Source: Lachnospiraceae bacterium
GTDB taxonomy: Bacteria; Bacillota; Clostridia; Lachnospirales; Lachnospiraceae
DNA: 64,000 bases
NCBI GenBank assembly: GCA_900168235.1
Contig: FUZG01000003.1
Location: 1-64,000, forward strand
Direction: 5' to 3'
The translations under genes were made by a program, and so were the position numbers. Of this stretch, positions 49,201 to 57,351 are shown one piece after another; the stretch's first letter is position 1, and every line of letters begins with the position of its first letter. The notes beneath the pieces are model-generated. The model had not been told where the DNA came from. It saw nothing but the letters and a program-made list of their open reading frames with translations, and ran no database searches.

Positions 49201-50551
49201 ACTGCTGGCCGCACTCCGTGTCCGCAAGATGCATGACGATAAGCGTGAGATCGTATCTTCCGCTTTTGACCGTGTAGTTTATACAGAGGAAATGCAGAAA
49301 GAAGGCTACACTATCCTCTGTCCTCAGATGTCTCCTATCCACTTTGAGATCATCGAAACTGCTTTCCGTAATGCAGGCTACAACCTCGTAGTAATGGATA
49401 ACGACGGCCGTGAAGCTGTTGATATGGGTCTTAAGTACGTTAATAACGACGCATGCTACCCGTCACTCATGGTCATCGGTCAGGTTATGGACACCCTGCT
49501 CTCAGGCAAGTATGACCTGCACAAGACAGCAGTCATCATGTCCCAGACAGGCGGCGGCTGCCGTGCGACAAACTACATTGGATTTATACGCCGTGCCCTT
49601 AAAAAGGCAAATATGGACTATATCCCGGTAATCTCCCTGAACCTCGTAGGTCTGGAAGGAAATCCCGGATTTAAGCTCACACGCGACCTTATCATGCGTG
49701 CCATGTACGGTCTGGTATTCGGAGATATCTTCCTCCGCTGCGTACTGAGGATGCGTCCTTACGAGCTGAAGAAGGGCTCCGTTGATGAAGTTCACAGAAA
49801 GTGGGTAAAGATCTGTCAGGACTTTGTTTCTAAAAAGAAGCCTTCTTTCTTTAAGTTCAGATCTATCTGTAAGAATATTATCCGCGACTTTGACAATATC
49901 CCTATCGATGAAGACCTGAAAAAGCCCAGAGTCGGCGTTGTCGGCGAGATCCTTGTTAAGTTCCTGCCTGCAGCTAATAACCACTTAACAGACCTTCTGG
50001 AAAAAGAGGGTGCAGAGCCTGTTGTTCCGGATCTCATGGACTTCCTGCTCTACAGCTTCTATAACCAGATCTACAAGGCTGAGAAGCTTGGTCAGTCAAA
50101 GAAGACTGCGAGAAATGCATGGCTTGGAATCAAGGGTATGGAGTTCCTCAGAAGCGCTGCTGTTTCTGAGTTTAAGAAGTCAAAGCACTTCGAAGCTCCG
50201 AACCACATCGAGACTCTTGCTAAATATGCTGATAGTATCGTATCCGTAGGAAATCAGACCGGTGAAGGCTGGTTCCTTACAGGAGAAATGCTCGAGCTTA
50301 TTCACGACGGTGTAAACAACATCGTCTGCACACAGCCTTTCGGATGTCTTCCGAACCACGTTGTGGGTAAGGGTGTTATAAAAGCTATCAGAAAGGCTCA
50401 CCCGACCTCAAATATCGTGGCTATCGACTACGATCCGGGTGCATCTGAGGTAAACCAGCTGAACCGTATCAAGCTCATGCTCTCTACGGCCCGCACCAAT
50501 CTCAATGCCGCAGAAAACAAGGCTTCACACTCTTCCGAAAAGGTTGGCTGA
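46289..50551 (+). CDS. Double BcrA/BadF/HgdC-type ATPase with DUF2229 (1420 aa)
   Basis: Large member of the 2-hydroxyacyl-CoA dehydratase activator family. ATPase domain 1 (1-270) begins [18 protein letters not shown] and has [14 protein letters not shown], with the [4Fe-4S] cysteine; domain 2 (about 315-590) begins [16 protein letters not shown] and has [18 protein letters not shown]2229 follows from about 650 ([19 protein letters not shown]), then a dehydratase-D-like part. Cysteines in [13 protein letters not shown] may hold another cluster. Homologues pump electrons for dehydratases, but the partner here is unknown. It is transcribed alone. Confidence 0.92.
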   Translation: MRYSLGIDIGSTTVKVALLDENKKLVYSDYRRHFADIKETLRDLLEDAFKETGDVEIAPVITGSGGLALANTVKVPFVQEVIAVATALKEQAPKTDVAIELGGEDAKIIYFEGGNVEERMNGACAGGTGAFIDQMASLLQTDAPGLNEYAKDYQSLYTIAARCGVFAKTDIQPLINDGARKEDLAASIFQAVVNQTISGLACGKPIRGHVAFLGGPLHFLTELKAAFIRTLKLDDEHAITPENSHLFAAMGSALNHEEETRLLSALIDQLRGDIKIQFEVPRMEPLFKDKDEFMAFEQRHAQAQVATKDLSSYRGNAYLGIDAGSTTTKTALISEDGRLLYSFYSSNNGSPLKTAIRSIKEIYDLKPKDVRIVGACSTGYGEALMKSAFQLDEGEVETVAHYYAAAFFNPEVDCILDIGGQDMKCIKIKNNSVDSVQLNEACSSGCGSFIETFAKSLNYSVEDFAKEALFAEHPIDLGTRCTVFMNSRVKQAQKEGAPVADISAGLAYSVIKNALFKVIKVSDASELGRHIVVQGGTFYNNAVLRALEKIAGCEAVRPDIAGIMGAFGAALIARERHEAGTDSTMLSIDEINALEYTTSMAKCQGCNNHCRLTVNHFTGGRTFISGNRCERGAGKARTHTDVPNLFDYKYHRIFDYEPLPADMAPRGIIGIPRVLNMYENYPFWFTFFTELGYRVVLSPRSSHDIYSLGIESIPSESECYPAKLAHGHVTWLIRNGIKRIFYPCVFYERKEFPDAGNHYNCPIVTSYPENIKNNVEEITDGDIEFINPFMSFESPETIYPRMIEAFPEISPSDIVSAVRKAWSELAEERRDVQRRGEETLRYMKEHNMHGIVLAGRPYHCDPEINHGIPELITQYNVAVLTEDSVSHLQDVDRELRVMDQWMYHSRLYAAAQFVKTREDLDLIQLNSFGCGLDAVTTDQVNEILSDSGKIYTCLKIDEVNNLGAARIRVRSLLAALRVRKMHDDKREIVSSAFDRVVYTEEMQKEGYTILCPQMSPIHFEIIETAFRNAGYNLVVMDNDGREAVDMGLKYVNNDACYPSLMVIGQVMDTLLSGKYDLHKTAVIMSQTGGGCRATNYIGFIRRALKKANMDYIPVISLNLVGLEGNPGFKLTRDLIMRAMYGLVFGDIFLRCVLRMRPYELKKGSVDEVHRKWVKICQDFVSKKKPSFFKFRSICKNIIRDFDNIPIDEDLKKPRVGVVGEILVKFLPAANNHLTDLLEKEGAEPVVPDLMDFLLYSFYNQIYKAEKLGQSKKTARNAWLGIKGMEFLRSAAVSEFKKSKHFEAPNHIETLAKYADSIVSVGNQTGEGWFLTGEMLELIHDGVNNIVCTQPFGCLPNHVVGKGVIKAIRKAHPTSNIVAIDYDPGASEVNQLNRIKLMLSTARTNLNAAENKASHSSEKVG

Positions 50552-50554
50552 AAA

Positions 50555-50566
50555 TTTGTATACAAA
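50555..50566. promoter_or_regulatory. Perfect TTTGTATACAAA palindrome
   Basis: A 12-base perfect inverted repeat a few bases after the 1420-aa gene and about 180 bases before the 100-aa gene. It contains the same TTGTATACAA found at 6044-6053. Confidence 0.4.
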
Positions 50567-50641
50567 GCTTGTTCAAAATAATGGACACAGCCTTTTTACG
50601 TAACAAATTTGTATTTCTGTGCTATCATAATAGTAACTCTT

Positions 50642-50672
50642 GCCGGGTCCGGTTCAGGGCCCGGCGTTTTTT
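50642..50672 (+). terminator. Terminator or attenuator before the 100-aa gene
   Basis: GCCGGG pairs with CCCGGC and is followed by GTTTTTT. A candidate extended -10 (TGCTATCAT, near 50619) lies upstream, so it could act inside the leader of the next gene or end the previous one. Confidence 0.65.
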
Positions 50673-50738
50673 ATATCGCAGGGGCGATCGCATTTTCCCT
50701 GCCTGATAAAACACTTGCGGAGAGAGGGGTACAACGCT

Positions 50739-51041
50739 ATGGGGACAAATAGGGAAGATACCATAAAAGATCTTTTTAAATCTTTTACAGGTCAGGAATA
50801 TCAGAAAGGTGTACAGCCCGGCGAATCGAGCTACGACAGAAACGCCGGTGTACTGAAGAGCGGTATTGACGGCTCTATCTACAAAGACGACGAGATCAAC
50901 GAAGCTGCTGCTTACTTTGAATCTCGTGCCAAGGAATTACTGACGGATCCCGAAACTAACCGTATGGGCGAGTTTTATCGGATCGGCTACGAAGCTATCA
51001 CTATCATGAAGGGGCGCATAGGCTCCGGAATCGGATCATAA
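50739..51041 (+). CDS. Small hypothetical protein (100 aa)
   Basis: Not recognised. A short, hydrophilic protein ending in Gly (MKGRIGSGIGS) with a Tyr-rich middle. It has no membrane segment or cysteine. The ATG at 50739 is chosen because GAGAGGGG lies about nine bases upstream; upstream codons in frame run through a terminator hairpin. A terminator follows at once, so it is its own unit. Confidence 0.7.
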   Translation: MGTNREDTIKDLFKSFTGQEYQKGVQPGESSYDRNAGVLKSGIDGSIYKDDEINEAAAYFESRAKELLTDPETNRMGEFYRIGYEAITIMKGRIGSGIGS

Positions 51042-51045
51042 ATAA

Positions 51046-51087
51046 AAACGCTGCAGCAGAGGTTTTTTGCCTCATACTGCAGCGTTT
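51046..51087. terminator. Bidirectional terminator
   Basis: AAACGCTGCAG pairs with CTGCAGCGTTT, with an inner AGG/CCT pair. It separates the convergent 100-aa and Dabb genes. Confidence 0.85.
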
Positions 51088-51124
51088 CCTGTTAATTTTT
51101 GGTTTTTGGGCAGTGACTTACTTT

Positions 51125-51430
51125 TTAGATCTCATAATCTATGCATGTTCTGCTCTTTGTGTTCGGACGAACTACTCCATCTGCAACTTTAACGTGCTCA
51201 GGATGAACCGCATAGCCCTTGAGCGCTTCAGGGCTCTCTAAGGTACTGTCGAGCATGAGATCACAGTTTGAGGACTCCAGCAGGCCGTCAATCCTTACAT
51301 TTACCTCAGTAAGACCGGGAACTTTTCCAACAAGTCCCTCGAGACCTGCTTTTATCTTCTTCTTTATCTCTGCTTTTTCCTCAGCGCCGAGCTCGTCCTT
51401 AAGCTGCCAGAGAATGATATGTTTTACCAT
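51125..51430 (-). CDS. Dabb (stress-responsive A/B barrel) domain protein (101 aa)
   Basis: A small dimeric ferredoxin-like fold. It starts MVKHIILWQLKD and has the family pattern with LEGLVGKVPGLTEVNV, then YAVHPEHVKVADGVV near the end. The precise role of such proteins is rarely known. The start at 51430 follows AAGGAG by eight bases; an upstream ATG six codons earlier is unlikely. It is a single gene on the minus strand. Confidence 0.9.
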   Translation of the reverse strand: MVKHIILWQLKDELGAEEKAEIKKKIKAGLEGLVGKVPGLTEVNVRIDGLLESSNCDLMLDSTLESPEALKGYAVHPEHVKVADGVVRPNTKSRTCIDYEI

Positions 51431-51622
51431 GTGATAATCTCCTTCCAAGTGTTTATTTGATTATTGTACATGATAACACAACAAATATCACCAAGAGCGA
51501 GAATATCAAGAAATTGCACACACATTAAATCCATTTTTCTCTTATTAAGCGGCAAAAATTTGCCGATAAAGCTGTATACAGATTTTTAAGCGACTATCTA
51601 AAATTGATAGGAGGACACAGCC

Positions 51623-52228
51623 ATTTTTAACATTACATATCCTACAAATACAAGTGTGACTATATCCGCACTGAAACATAGAGTATCCGCAGAGATTTCC
51701 GCACGCCGTTCCGAGAGCAGGACCCAGACTGCTTATATCCTGTTTGAAATGGCTGCGCGTTTTTTCATTTCGATCGGTATTTCCTATATTTTTTATGATT
51801 TTCTGATCCTTGTAAACGGCGGATCAAAAGGCTGGTATTTGGCAGCCGCTATAGCCTGTTTCTTTACGCTTGCAGTTTTTTTCCTGTGGATCATTCCGTT
51901 TTTATCAGATGCGAGACCTATCTATCGGATGGAAGCGCTGGTCAAGGTCTGGAAAAAGCTCTCCTACATCGAGCTGTCTCTTAGAAGCCTTGATTCTGCT
52001 ACATTCGACGAGAATGAGTCTGTCCTGATACGTCCTTACGAGGATGTGGGATTTATCCTCAAGCAGCAGAACGGCAAGGAGTATCCGGTATTTCTTCCCT
52101 ACAAGGCAGAGATACTGTCTGAGTCTGACGGTCAGGTGATGCTGGACCTCAGGATCTACGACGACTACGCCGCAAAGGTCAGCAATTTCCTTGATAACAG
52201 TGCTGAGAAGGTTTTTGATACGGTGTGA
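51623..52228 (+). CDS. Two-TM membrane protein, apparently starting at ATT (201 aa)
   Basis: Not recognised. Two hydrophobic segments (about residues 45-65 and 73-92: WYLAAAIACFFTLAVFFLWI) precede a soluble half of about 100 residues with beta-like segments (VGFILKQQNGKEYPVFLPYK). The only strong ribosome site, AGGAGG at 51609-51614, lies eight bases before an ATT at 51623 that opens this frame with no stop. The first standard start is a GTG at 51656 without a ribosome site. Either could be right; the ATT reading is favoured by spacing. Confidence 0.7.
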   Translation: MFNITYPTNTSVTISALKHRVSAEISARRSESRTQTAYILFEMAARFFISIGISYIFYDFLILVNGGSKGWYLAAAIACFFTLAVFFLWIIPFLSDARPIYRMEALVKVWKKLSYIELSLRSLDSATFDENESVLIRPYEDVGFILKQQNGKEYPVFLPYKAEILSESDGQVMLDLRIYDDYAAKVSNFLDNSAEKVFDTV

Positions 52229-52268
52229 GGTTAATAGTCAATAATTTGTAGTTCATAATTGACGCCTT

Positions 52269-52306
52269 CAGGAGAATACTTATCTTTCTCCTGAGAGCTG
52301 TTTTTT
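52269..52306 (+). terminator. Terminator after the ATT-start gene
   Basis: CAGGAGAA pairs with TTCTCCTG, followed by AGAGCTG and TTTTTTG. It lies about 40 bases after the stop. Confidence 0.7.
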
Positions 52307-52342
52307 GTTAAATCGGAAGAATCTGATGTGAATAGTACGCAT

Positions 52343-52389
52343 AAAAGGACTGGTGACTTAGAAATATCTTCTAAGTTACCAGTCCTTTT
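52343..52389. terminator. Strong hairpin downstream of the tRNA gene
   Basis: AAAAGGACTGGT-GACTTAGAA pairs with TTCTAAGT-ACCAGTCCTTTT (one bulge). It lies just past the 3' end of the minus-strand tRNA and has T runs on both strands. Confidence 0.85.
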
Positions 52390-52401
52390 CGCTTATTATG
52401 A

Positions 52402-52473
52402 AGCAGATAGCGGGATTCGAACCCGTGTCGCTGGCTTGGGAAGCCGGAATACTAACCACTGTACTATATCTGC
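52402..52473 (-). tRNA. tRNA-Gly (anticodon CCC)
   Basis: The minus strand folds as a tRNA: acceptor GCAGATA/TATCTGC, T arm CGGGTTCGAATCCCG, and anticodon loop TTCCCAA giving CCC. The discriminator base is T, as expected for bacterial tRNA-Gly. CCA is not encoded. One mismatch (C-A) lies in the anticodon stem. Confidence 0.93.
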
Positions 52474-52572
52474 ATTTATGAAGCCGACATATCTTATCGA
52501 CATCTTTATAGTACTAAAATTCTTACATTCAGTCAAGATTCCGCACCTAGTGTATACAAAAATTTGCACTAA

Positions 52573-52614
52573 CAAGTTACGCTAGGCTCGACAAAACCTC
52601 GTCAAGCGAACTTG
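52573..52614. repeat. Intergenic palindromic repeat, family A, copy 6
   Basis: As copy 1 (6238-6279) but with one change (GTC instead of GCC in the right arm). Confidence 0.8.
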
Positions 52615-52622
52615 CATAACAT

Positions 52623-52653
52623 GCACTACGCTCGAAAATACCTCGCTAAGCGC
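52623..52653. repeat. Intergenic palindromic repeat, family A, variant
   Basis: GCACTACGC, core TCGAAAATACCTC, GCTAAGCGC. It is like the 6288-6318 unit with changes on both arms. Confidence 0.7.
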
Positions 52654-52661
52654 TCCGAAAA

Positions 52662-52697
52662 ATTACTGGAGCGAGCTAAAAGCGAGCAACCAGTAAT
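52662..52697. repeat. Short hairpin related to family B
   Basis: ATTACTGG and CCAGTAAT flank AGCGAGCTAAAAGCGAGC. The same internal motif, AGCGAGCTgAAAGCGAG, lies in the family B element at 28187-28290. Confidence 0.75.
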
Positions 52698-52725
52698 CCT
52701 CTCAAACAAAATCATTAGGCAGATG

Positions 52726-52761
52726 AAAAAAAAGGAAGCGGAAACAATGCTCTCCGCTTCC
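52726..52761 (-). terminator. Intrinsic terminator of the dlt-like operon
   Basis: On the minus strand GGAAGCGG pairs with CCGCTTCC around a 12-base loop and is followed by eight T residues. It lies about 30 bases past the PLP enzyme stop. Confidence 0.85.
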
Positions 52762-52793
52762 GTCACCTCAAGCCACAATGATCCCAAAAACCA

Positions 52794-53948
52794 TCACCCC
52801 AGCGGAACATTAATCTCCGCCGCGGACTCCGAGTCCCGAATAAGCTTCATCTCCGAGCCTGTATCAAGCCAGAGCTCAGGAAGCCTGCGGGATAAAAACA
52901 GCGCAGGTGCCTCCATTGCGGAATAAGCTCCTGTTCTCTCGAAGACAAGCTCATCGTCGATCTCAAGTGATGACAGACTAATGTCTCTCGCCAGAACATC
53001 CGCTGTAGTGCAGAGACTGCCGCAGAGGGTGTAGATTTCCTCATCGCCGTCACGCTTGTTCACCTGACGGATCGGAGGCATCTTCATAGCCATCATCTGG
53101 CCAAAATAATTCACATGGTGCATACCGCCGTCGAGAATAGCGTAATTCACGCCTCTGGTGCACTTAATATCGCAGACAGAAGTATGATACTCTCCGCATG
53201 TAGCCGCAAAATAGCGTCCCATCTCGATGCTTAAAGGGTATTCCTTCGCAAACTCTATAAGGAGAGGCGCCGCCTCATTGAGAATCTCATCATCCTTTTC
53301 CTGTAAAGGCGGATTAAAGTATTCAACAGCAAAACCTGTTCCGTACTCAACTATCTCAGGATCAAAGCCATTCTCTGCCTTTAACTTTGCGAGAATCTCT
53401 CTCACCTCATCAAGATCCTTCTTGATCTTCTTAGCCTTGTTCTTTCCCGTGCCCGAGAAATAGTGAAGGCCCATGAAATTAAGATGCGGCCAGTTTTCAG
53501 CAGAAGAAAGGACATAGATCAGGTCCTCTTCGCTCATTCCAAACTGACTGCCCGCAGAAAAACGAAGGATAACATTCAGCTTTCCGCTGACGCCTTCCTT
53601 CTCTGCTCCTGCCTCCAGAAGCTCCACGTGACGAACACTTTCAGCCGTGAGTATCTCAGAGCCATACCGGATAGCCTCACGAATGTCTGAAAGCTCCTTC
53701 ATCACGCCGGAGTAAAGAATCTTTTCAGGCGGTATATGAAGTCTCCTGACTATAGAAAGCTCACCCGGACTGCAGACCTCAAATCTGGTAATGGCATCCG
53801 GAAGCGGACCTGCCAGTATAAACGGGTTCGCTTTAATAGAATACACAAGCGGTATCCCCGGAAGTGCCTTGTGAACTTTTTCCACCATTTCCGAAAAAAC
53901 ATCGGAACGGAAAATATAATAGGGTGTCTGAGGCTGCATCTTAATCAT
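52794..53948 (-). CDS. Fold-type III PLP-dependent decarboxylase (384 aa)
   Basis: It resembles diaminopimelate/ornithine decarboxylases and BtrK, which decarboxylates an amino acid held on an acyl carrier protein. PLP would bind Lys39 in YSIKANP. Barrel motifs are FEVCSPGELSIVRRL, YGTGFAVEYF and EMGRYFAATCGEY; the C-terminal half has LCGSLCTTADVLARD, with the active-site cysteine-like motif, and TGAYSAME. It starts three bases after the carrier protein gene and is last in the operon. Substrate cannot be read from sequence; alternatives are DAP, ornithine or a carrier-bound amino acid. Confidence 0.85.
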   Translation of the reverse strand: MIKMQPQTPYYIFRSDVFSEMVEKVHKALPGIPLVYSIKANPFILAGPLPDAITRFEVCSPGELSIVRRLHIPPEKILYSGVMKELSDIREAIRYGSEILTAESVRHVELLEAGAEKEGVSGKLNVILRFSAGSQFGMSEEDLIYVLSSAENWPHLNFMGLHYFSGTGKNKAKKIKKDLDEVREILAKLKAENGFDPEIVEYGTGFAVEYFNPPLQEKDDEILNEAAPLLIEFAKEYPLSIEMGRYFAATCGEYHTSVCDIKCTRGVNYAILDGGMHHVNYFGQMMAMKMPPIRQVNKRDGDEEIYTLCGSLCTTADVLARDISLSSLEIDDELVFERTGAYSAMEAPALFLSRRLPELWLDTGSEMKLIRDSESAAEINVPLG

Positions 53949-53951
53949 TAT

Positions 53952-54182
53952 TTATTCCTCTGAAAGGCTCTCGATGAGCTTTGTCAGTGCATCAAGAGAG
54001 TCGAAATTCTCTGCCTTTAATTCCTTGGGTGTGATCTCAATGTCAAATTCGTCATCCAGCTCAGACACGATAGAAACAATATCAAAGGACTCCAGAAGTC
54101 CGCCAGAAACCAGCTCTGTCTCATTCTCAAAGTCAATGTCAGGTCTCTGATCCTGAAGGATTTCAAGTATTCTTTCTCTCAT
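53952..54182 (-). CDS. Acyl/peptidyl carrier protein, DltC-like (76 aa)
   Basis: Four-helix carrier. Ser32 in GGLLESFDIVSI is the likely phosphopantetheine site; the local sequence resembles DltC (ILDSxGTV) with Glu in place of Asp. The following EFDIEITPKEL and a LDALTKLIESL helix complete the fold. It is 76 residues, normal for DltC. A strong AGGAGG precedes it. It follows the adenylation gene and precedes the PLP decarboxylase, so it probably carries an aminoacyl group for both. Confidence 0.93.
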   Translation of the reverse strand: MRERILEILQDQRPDIDFENETELVSGGLLESFDIVSIVSELDDEFDIEITPKELKAENFDSLDALTKLIESLSEE

Positions 54183-54221
54183 GTTTAGTTTCCTCCTGCA
54201 AATAAAAAATAAATATATATA

Positions 54222-55739
54222 TCATATTATCCCTGCTATGGACTTTAGGGAAGATATATCTGTCTTTCCGTTAGGAAGTTTTGGAAGATCCTCAAGCTTA
54301 TTCACTTTTCTCGGGACCATAAAGCCCGGAAGCTCAGTCCTTAAGAATAAAACAAGGTCACGTTTCTCTGCCTCTCCTGAGTAGAAAAGCCAGATCACTT
54401 CCTTTGAATGATCGTAAAGCACTGCACTCTCAGCAACACCTGCTGACTGAGACGCTGCTGCCTCGATCTCGTCAAGCTCGACACGGTGACCCATGTGCTT
54501 TACCTGGCGGTCACGGCGTCCGTGGAACTCAAGGATACCGTCCTCACGGAACTTTCCAATGTCACCTGTTCTGTACATCCGTTCATAGTACTCAGTGACG
54601 AGCGGATTTCTCGTAAATGCTTCCTCCGTGCGCTCCGGGTCTCTGTAATATCCAAGCGCCAGGATCGGTCCGCTGACACAGATCTCACCCTCTTCACCGA
54701 CTGCAGCTTCCTCTCCGTTGTCCTTTAAGAGAAATACCTTGTAATTATCATAGGGTACGCCGATCGGAAGGACTTCATCCTCTGCGACCACGTGATCAAT
54801 GCGGAAATATGTACATGAAGCAGTAGCTTCCGTAGGACCGTACTGATTTACAAAAACTGCATCAGGCAGGTTCTCCTGCCACTTCTTAAGCACCTTTCCC
54901 GGCATTACAGAACCGGAGAAACAGATTTTCTTAAGTGTAGTGAGCTTCGTATCCTCAAAAACACCAAGCTTTGTCAGTACAGTAAGAGCTGATGTGCTCC
55001 AGCCGACTGCGGTGATTTCCTTCTCATTCATGAAATTAAAGAGCTCATCCGGCTGCATAAAATATTCCTTCGGCACCAGATGATCCGAAGCTCCTGTAAG
55101 GAGAGGCACATAAATATCACGGACTGCCGCTATGTAATCAAGCGGTGACTGGCATCCGATCCTGTCCTCAGTCTTTATGGACATCATATGCGTATAAGAG
55201 CTGATGTAGCACATGAGTGAATGATGGCTTGTGAGCACGCCCTTCGGACGTCCGCTGGAACCGGAAGTAAAGATCACGTACAGAGGATCTATCTCTGTCA
55301 TCTTTGTACGGATCTTATTTAAGATGGGCCATGCTGTCATGCCCACATTAAGCTCCTCACGGGTGTATAAAGGGCATTTGGCAGCTTCTGCATATTTTGA
55401 TGCAGTCTCGGCAAAATTCTCCTCTGTGAAGACCGCAGAGGGTCTCAGGGTATCAAGTATCTTATTAATCCTGTCCTCAGGAAGTGCTGCATCGATAGGC
55501 GCATATACATGACCGCTGTACACAACTGCAAGGTAAGAAATAATAGTGTGCACATTTCTGCCCATCATGACAGCTATAGGCGCAGGATCCGTAACCTTCT
55601 CTGCAAGACGGCTTCCCATCCTGCGGGCTTCCTCCATTACCTGTCTAAAAGTCACTGACTCCGCTGAATCTTCGTATGCAACTTTATCCGGCATGATACG
55701 GCCTGTTTTTTCAAGCCACTCCAGAACATTCTTTTCCAT
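54222..55739 (-). CDS. Amino-acid adenylation enzyme, DltA-like (505 aa)
   Basis: Activates a carboxylic or amino acid as an AMP ester and loads the carrier. Motifs in order: P-loop FTSGSSGRPKGV (157-168), NQYGPTEATASCTY (298-310), YRTGDIGKFREDG, GRRDRQVKHMGHRVELDEIE, and LPNGKTD with the catalytic lysine near the C terminus. In DltA the loop reads FCGE with a cysteine linked to D-Ala choice; here it reads FSGS (Ser275). The substrate may therefore not be D-alanine. The gap to the carrier gene is 39 bases. Confidence 0.9.
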   Translation of the reverse strand: MEKNVLEWLEKTGRIMPDKVAYEDSAESVTFRQVMEEARRMGSRLAEKVTDPAPIAVMMGRNVHTIISYLAVVYSGHVYAPIDAALPEDRINKILDTLRPSAVFTEENFAETASKYAEAAKCPLYTREELNVGMTAWPILNKIRTKMTEIDPLYVIFTSGSSGRPKGVLTSHHSLMCYISSYTHMMSIKTEDRIGCQSPLDYIAAVRDIYVPLLTGASDHLVPKEYFMQPDELFNFMNEKEITAVGWSTSALTVLTKLGVFEDTKLTTLKKICFSGSVMPGKVLKKWQENLPDAVFVNQYGPTEATASCTYFRIDHVVAEDEVLPIGVPYDNYKVFLLKDNGEEAAVGEEGEICVSGPILALGYYRDPERTEEAFTRNPLVTEYYERMYRTGDIGKFREDGILEFHGRRDRQVKHMGHRVELDEIEAAASQSAGVAESAVLYDHSKEVIWLFYSGEAEKRDLVLFLRTELPGFMVPRKVNKLEDLPKLPNGKTDISSLKSIAGII

Positions 55740-55761
55740 TTTTTATCCTTTCAGATCCATG

Positions 55762-57351
55762 TCAAAACTTTGCATAGATCATTCCTGCTGCGTCGTATCC
55801 GTTGCCGTATGCGCCGAAGAGAACAACCACAAGCACACAGACATACCAGAAGAGCACACGTACCGCAAACGGCATCGCCATGAGCTTTGCTCGGATAGGA
55901 TACGCTCTCTCCTTCAGCACACTGACAATGATAACAACTATCATTCCGACTGCAACAGTCATATAATCCCAAAAATCCATGCCGAGAAGCCCCAGACTGT
56001 CCGTCAGGACCTTCAGATGGAAATTTGTAAATATCTGCCTGAACATTTCAAGTCCCACGCCGAAAGTATCTGCGCGGAAAAACATCTCTCCTATGATAAC
56101 AAGGAAAAAGAGCTTTATAAAGCGGAACACACGAACAGGCAGTGAATTTTCCGTCAAATGCAGTATTTTAAGGAGCGAAAGGAACGGTCCTTCCACGATA
56201 TTTTCAAATTCGATCAGCACAAAATAGTACATTCCGTAGAAAATATATGTCCATCTGGGACCGTGCCAGAGACCATTTGAAAGCCATACAAGGAAAAGCG
56301 CCAGCGCCGGTGCCGCAAGGTTTCCAACGTACTTTCCGAACCTGTCACGGATCTTTTTCGTGAATTTCATGACCGGCTTTGAAAGGGTCACAGGATAGAA
56401 AATATAATCCTTGAAGAACGTACCGAGAGTGATATGCCAGCGTCTCCAGAAATCAGACGCATTTTTTGCAAAAAACGGCTGACGGAAGTTCTCATGCATA
56501 TGTATCCCAAGGGTCATACCGCTTCCGATAACGATGTCGATGGTACCGGAAAAATCCATATATTCCTGAAATGTGAACAGCACCGCTGCCGCAAGTGACA
56601 GTGATCCGTCCATGATATTATTCTGAAAAAGTATATCAACCGCAGGCGCCAGATGGTCTGCGATAACAAGCTTCTTAAATAAACCCCAGAGTATCCGCTG
56701 ATAGCCTTCCGCGAGATTCCGCGCTTCAACAGGTCTTCCGGCTGAAAGACCGTCTGCGATCTCATTAAATCTCGAAATCGGTCCCTCAAGGAGCTTAGGG
56801 AAAAATGTGAAGAACAGCAGGAGCTTTATAAAATCGTGCTCTGCCTTGATATCTTCACGAAATACGTCAGTTAGGTACGCGATCGCTTCCAGCGTAAAAT
56901 AGGAAATACCTACAGGCACAACGAGATCCAGCATATTCCAGTTGAAGTTACCGTGGAAAGCCTGGCTTATGCGGACAATCGTGAGTCCGACAAAGTCGGC
57001 GTACTTCATGACAACGAGTATCAGGAGAAGCAAAATCACTGCACCTGCAAGCACCTGTTTTCTCTTTTTTGTCCTTGCCTTACGCTTTAATTCCTTATTT
57101 CCGGCAATCTTCTCCATGATGCGTCCGGCTGTGTAAGCTATCCCGGATGACACTATAGGGAATATCACCAGCGCTCCGCTGAAACTCAGGAAAAACAGCA
57201 GGTTTGCTGCGAGAAGCACATATCTCCTGCCCCTTGCCGGAGTCATCTGATACATAAGGAGCACGACCGGCAGGAATATTACAGGATAATACCAGACTGC
57301 ATAGGATATGCCGGTTCCTGAAGTCATGTATTCAAAAAAATGCTCTATCAT
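55762..57351 (-). CDS. MBOAT acyltransferase, DltB-like (529 aa)
   Basis: Membrane-bound O-acyltransferase with about eleven hydrophobic segments. DltB moves D-Ala from carrier to teichoic acid. Family motifs are SYFTLEAIAYLTDVF, FFPKLLEGPISRFNE, WRRWHITLGTFFKDYIFYP and SNGLWHGPRWTYIFYG, where the histidine is the catalytic one. At 529 residues it is longer than DltB (about 390-420), closer to AlgI-type members (about 470-520). Its ATG overlaps the stop of the SGNH gene by four bases, so the two are coupled. Confidence 0.92.
   Translation of the reverse strand: MIEHFFEYMTSGTGISYAVWYYPVIFLPVVLLMYQMTPARGRRYVLLAANLLFFLSFSGALVIFPIVSSGIAYTAGRIMEKIAGNKELKRKARTKKRKQVLAGAVILLLLILVVMKYADFVGLTIVRISQAFHGNFNWNMLDLVVPVGISYFTLEAIAYLTDVFREDIKAEHDFIKLLLFFTFFPKLLEGPISRFNEIADGLSAGRPVEARNLAEGYQRILWGLFKKLVIADHLAPAVDILFQNNIMDGSLSLAAAVLFTFQEYMDFSGTIDIVIGSGMTLGIHMHENFRQPFFAKNASDFWRRWHITLGTFFKDYIFYPVTLSKPVMKFTKKIRDRFGKYVGNLAAPALALFLVWLSNGLWHGPRWTYIFYGMYYFVLIEFENIVEGPFLSLLKILHLTENSLPVRVFRFIKLFFLVIIGEMFFRADTFGVGLEMFRQIFTNFHLKVLTDSLGLLGMDFWDYMTVAVGMIVVIIVSVLKERAYPIRAKLMAMPFAVRVLFWYVCVLVVVLFGAYGNGYDAAGMIYAKF

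Noticed and set aside
52328-52585. Plus-strand open frame of 85 codons over the tRNA
   Set aside because: Its ADSGIRTRVAGLGSRN stretch is a well-known translation of the antisense strand of a tRNA gene.
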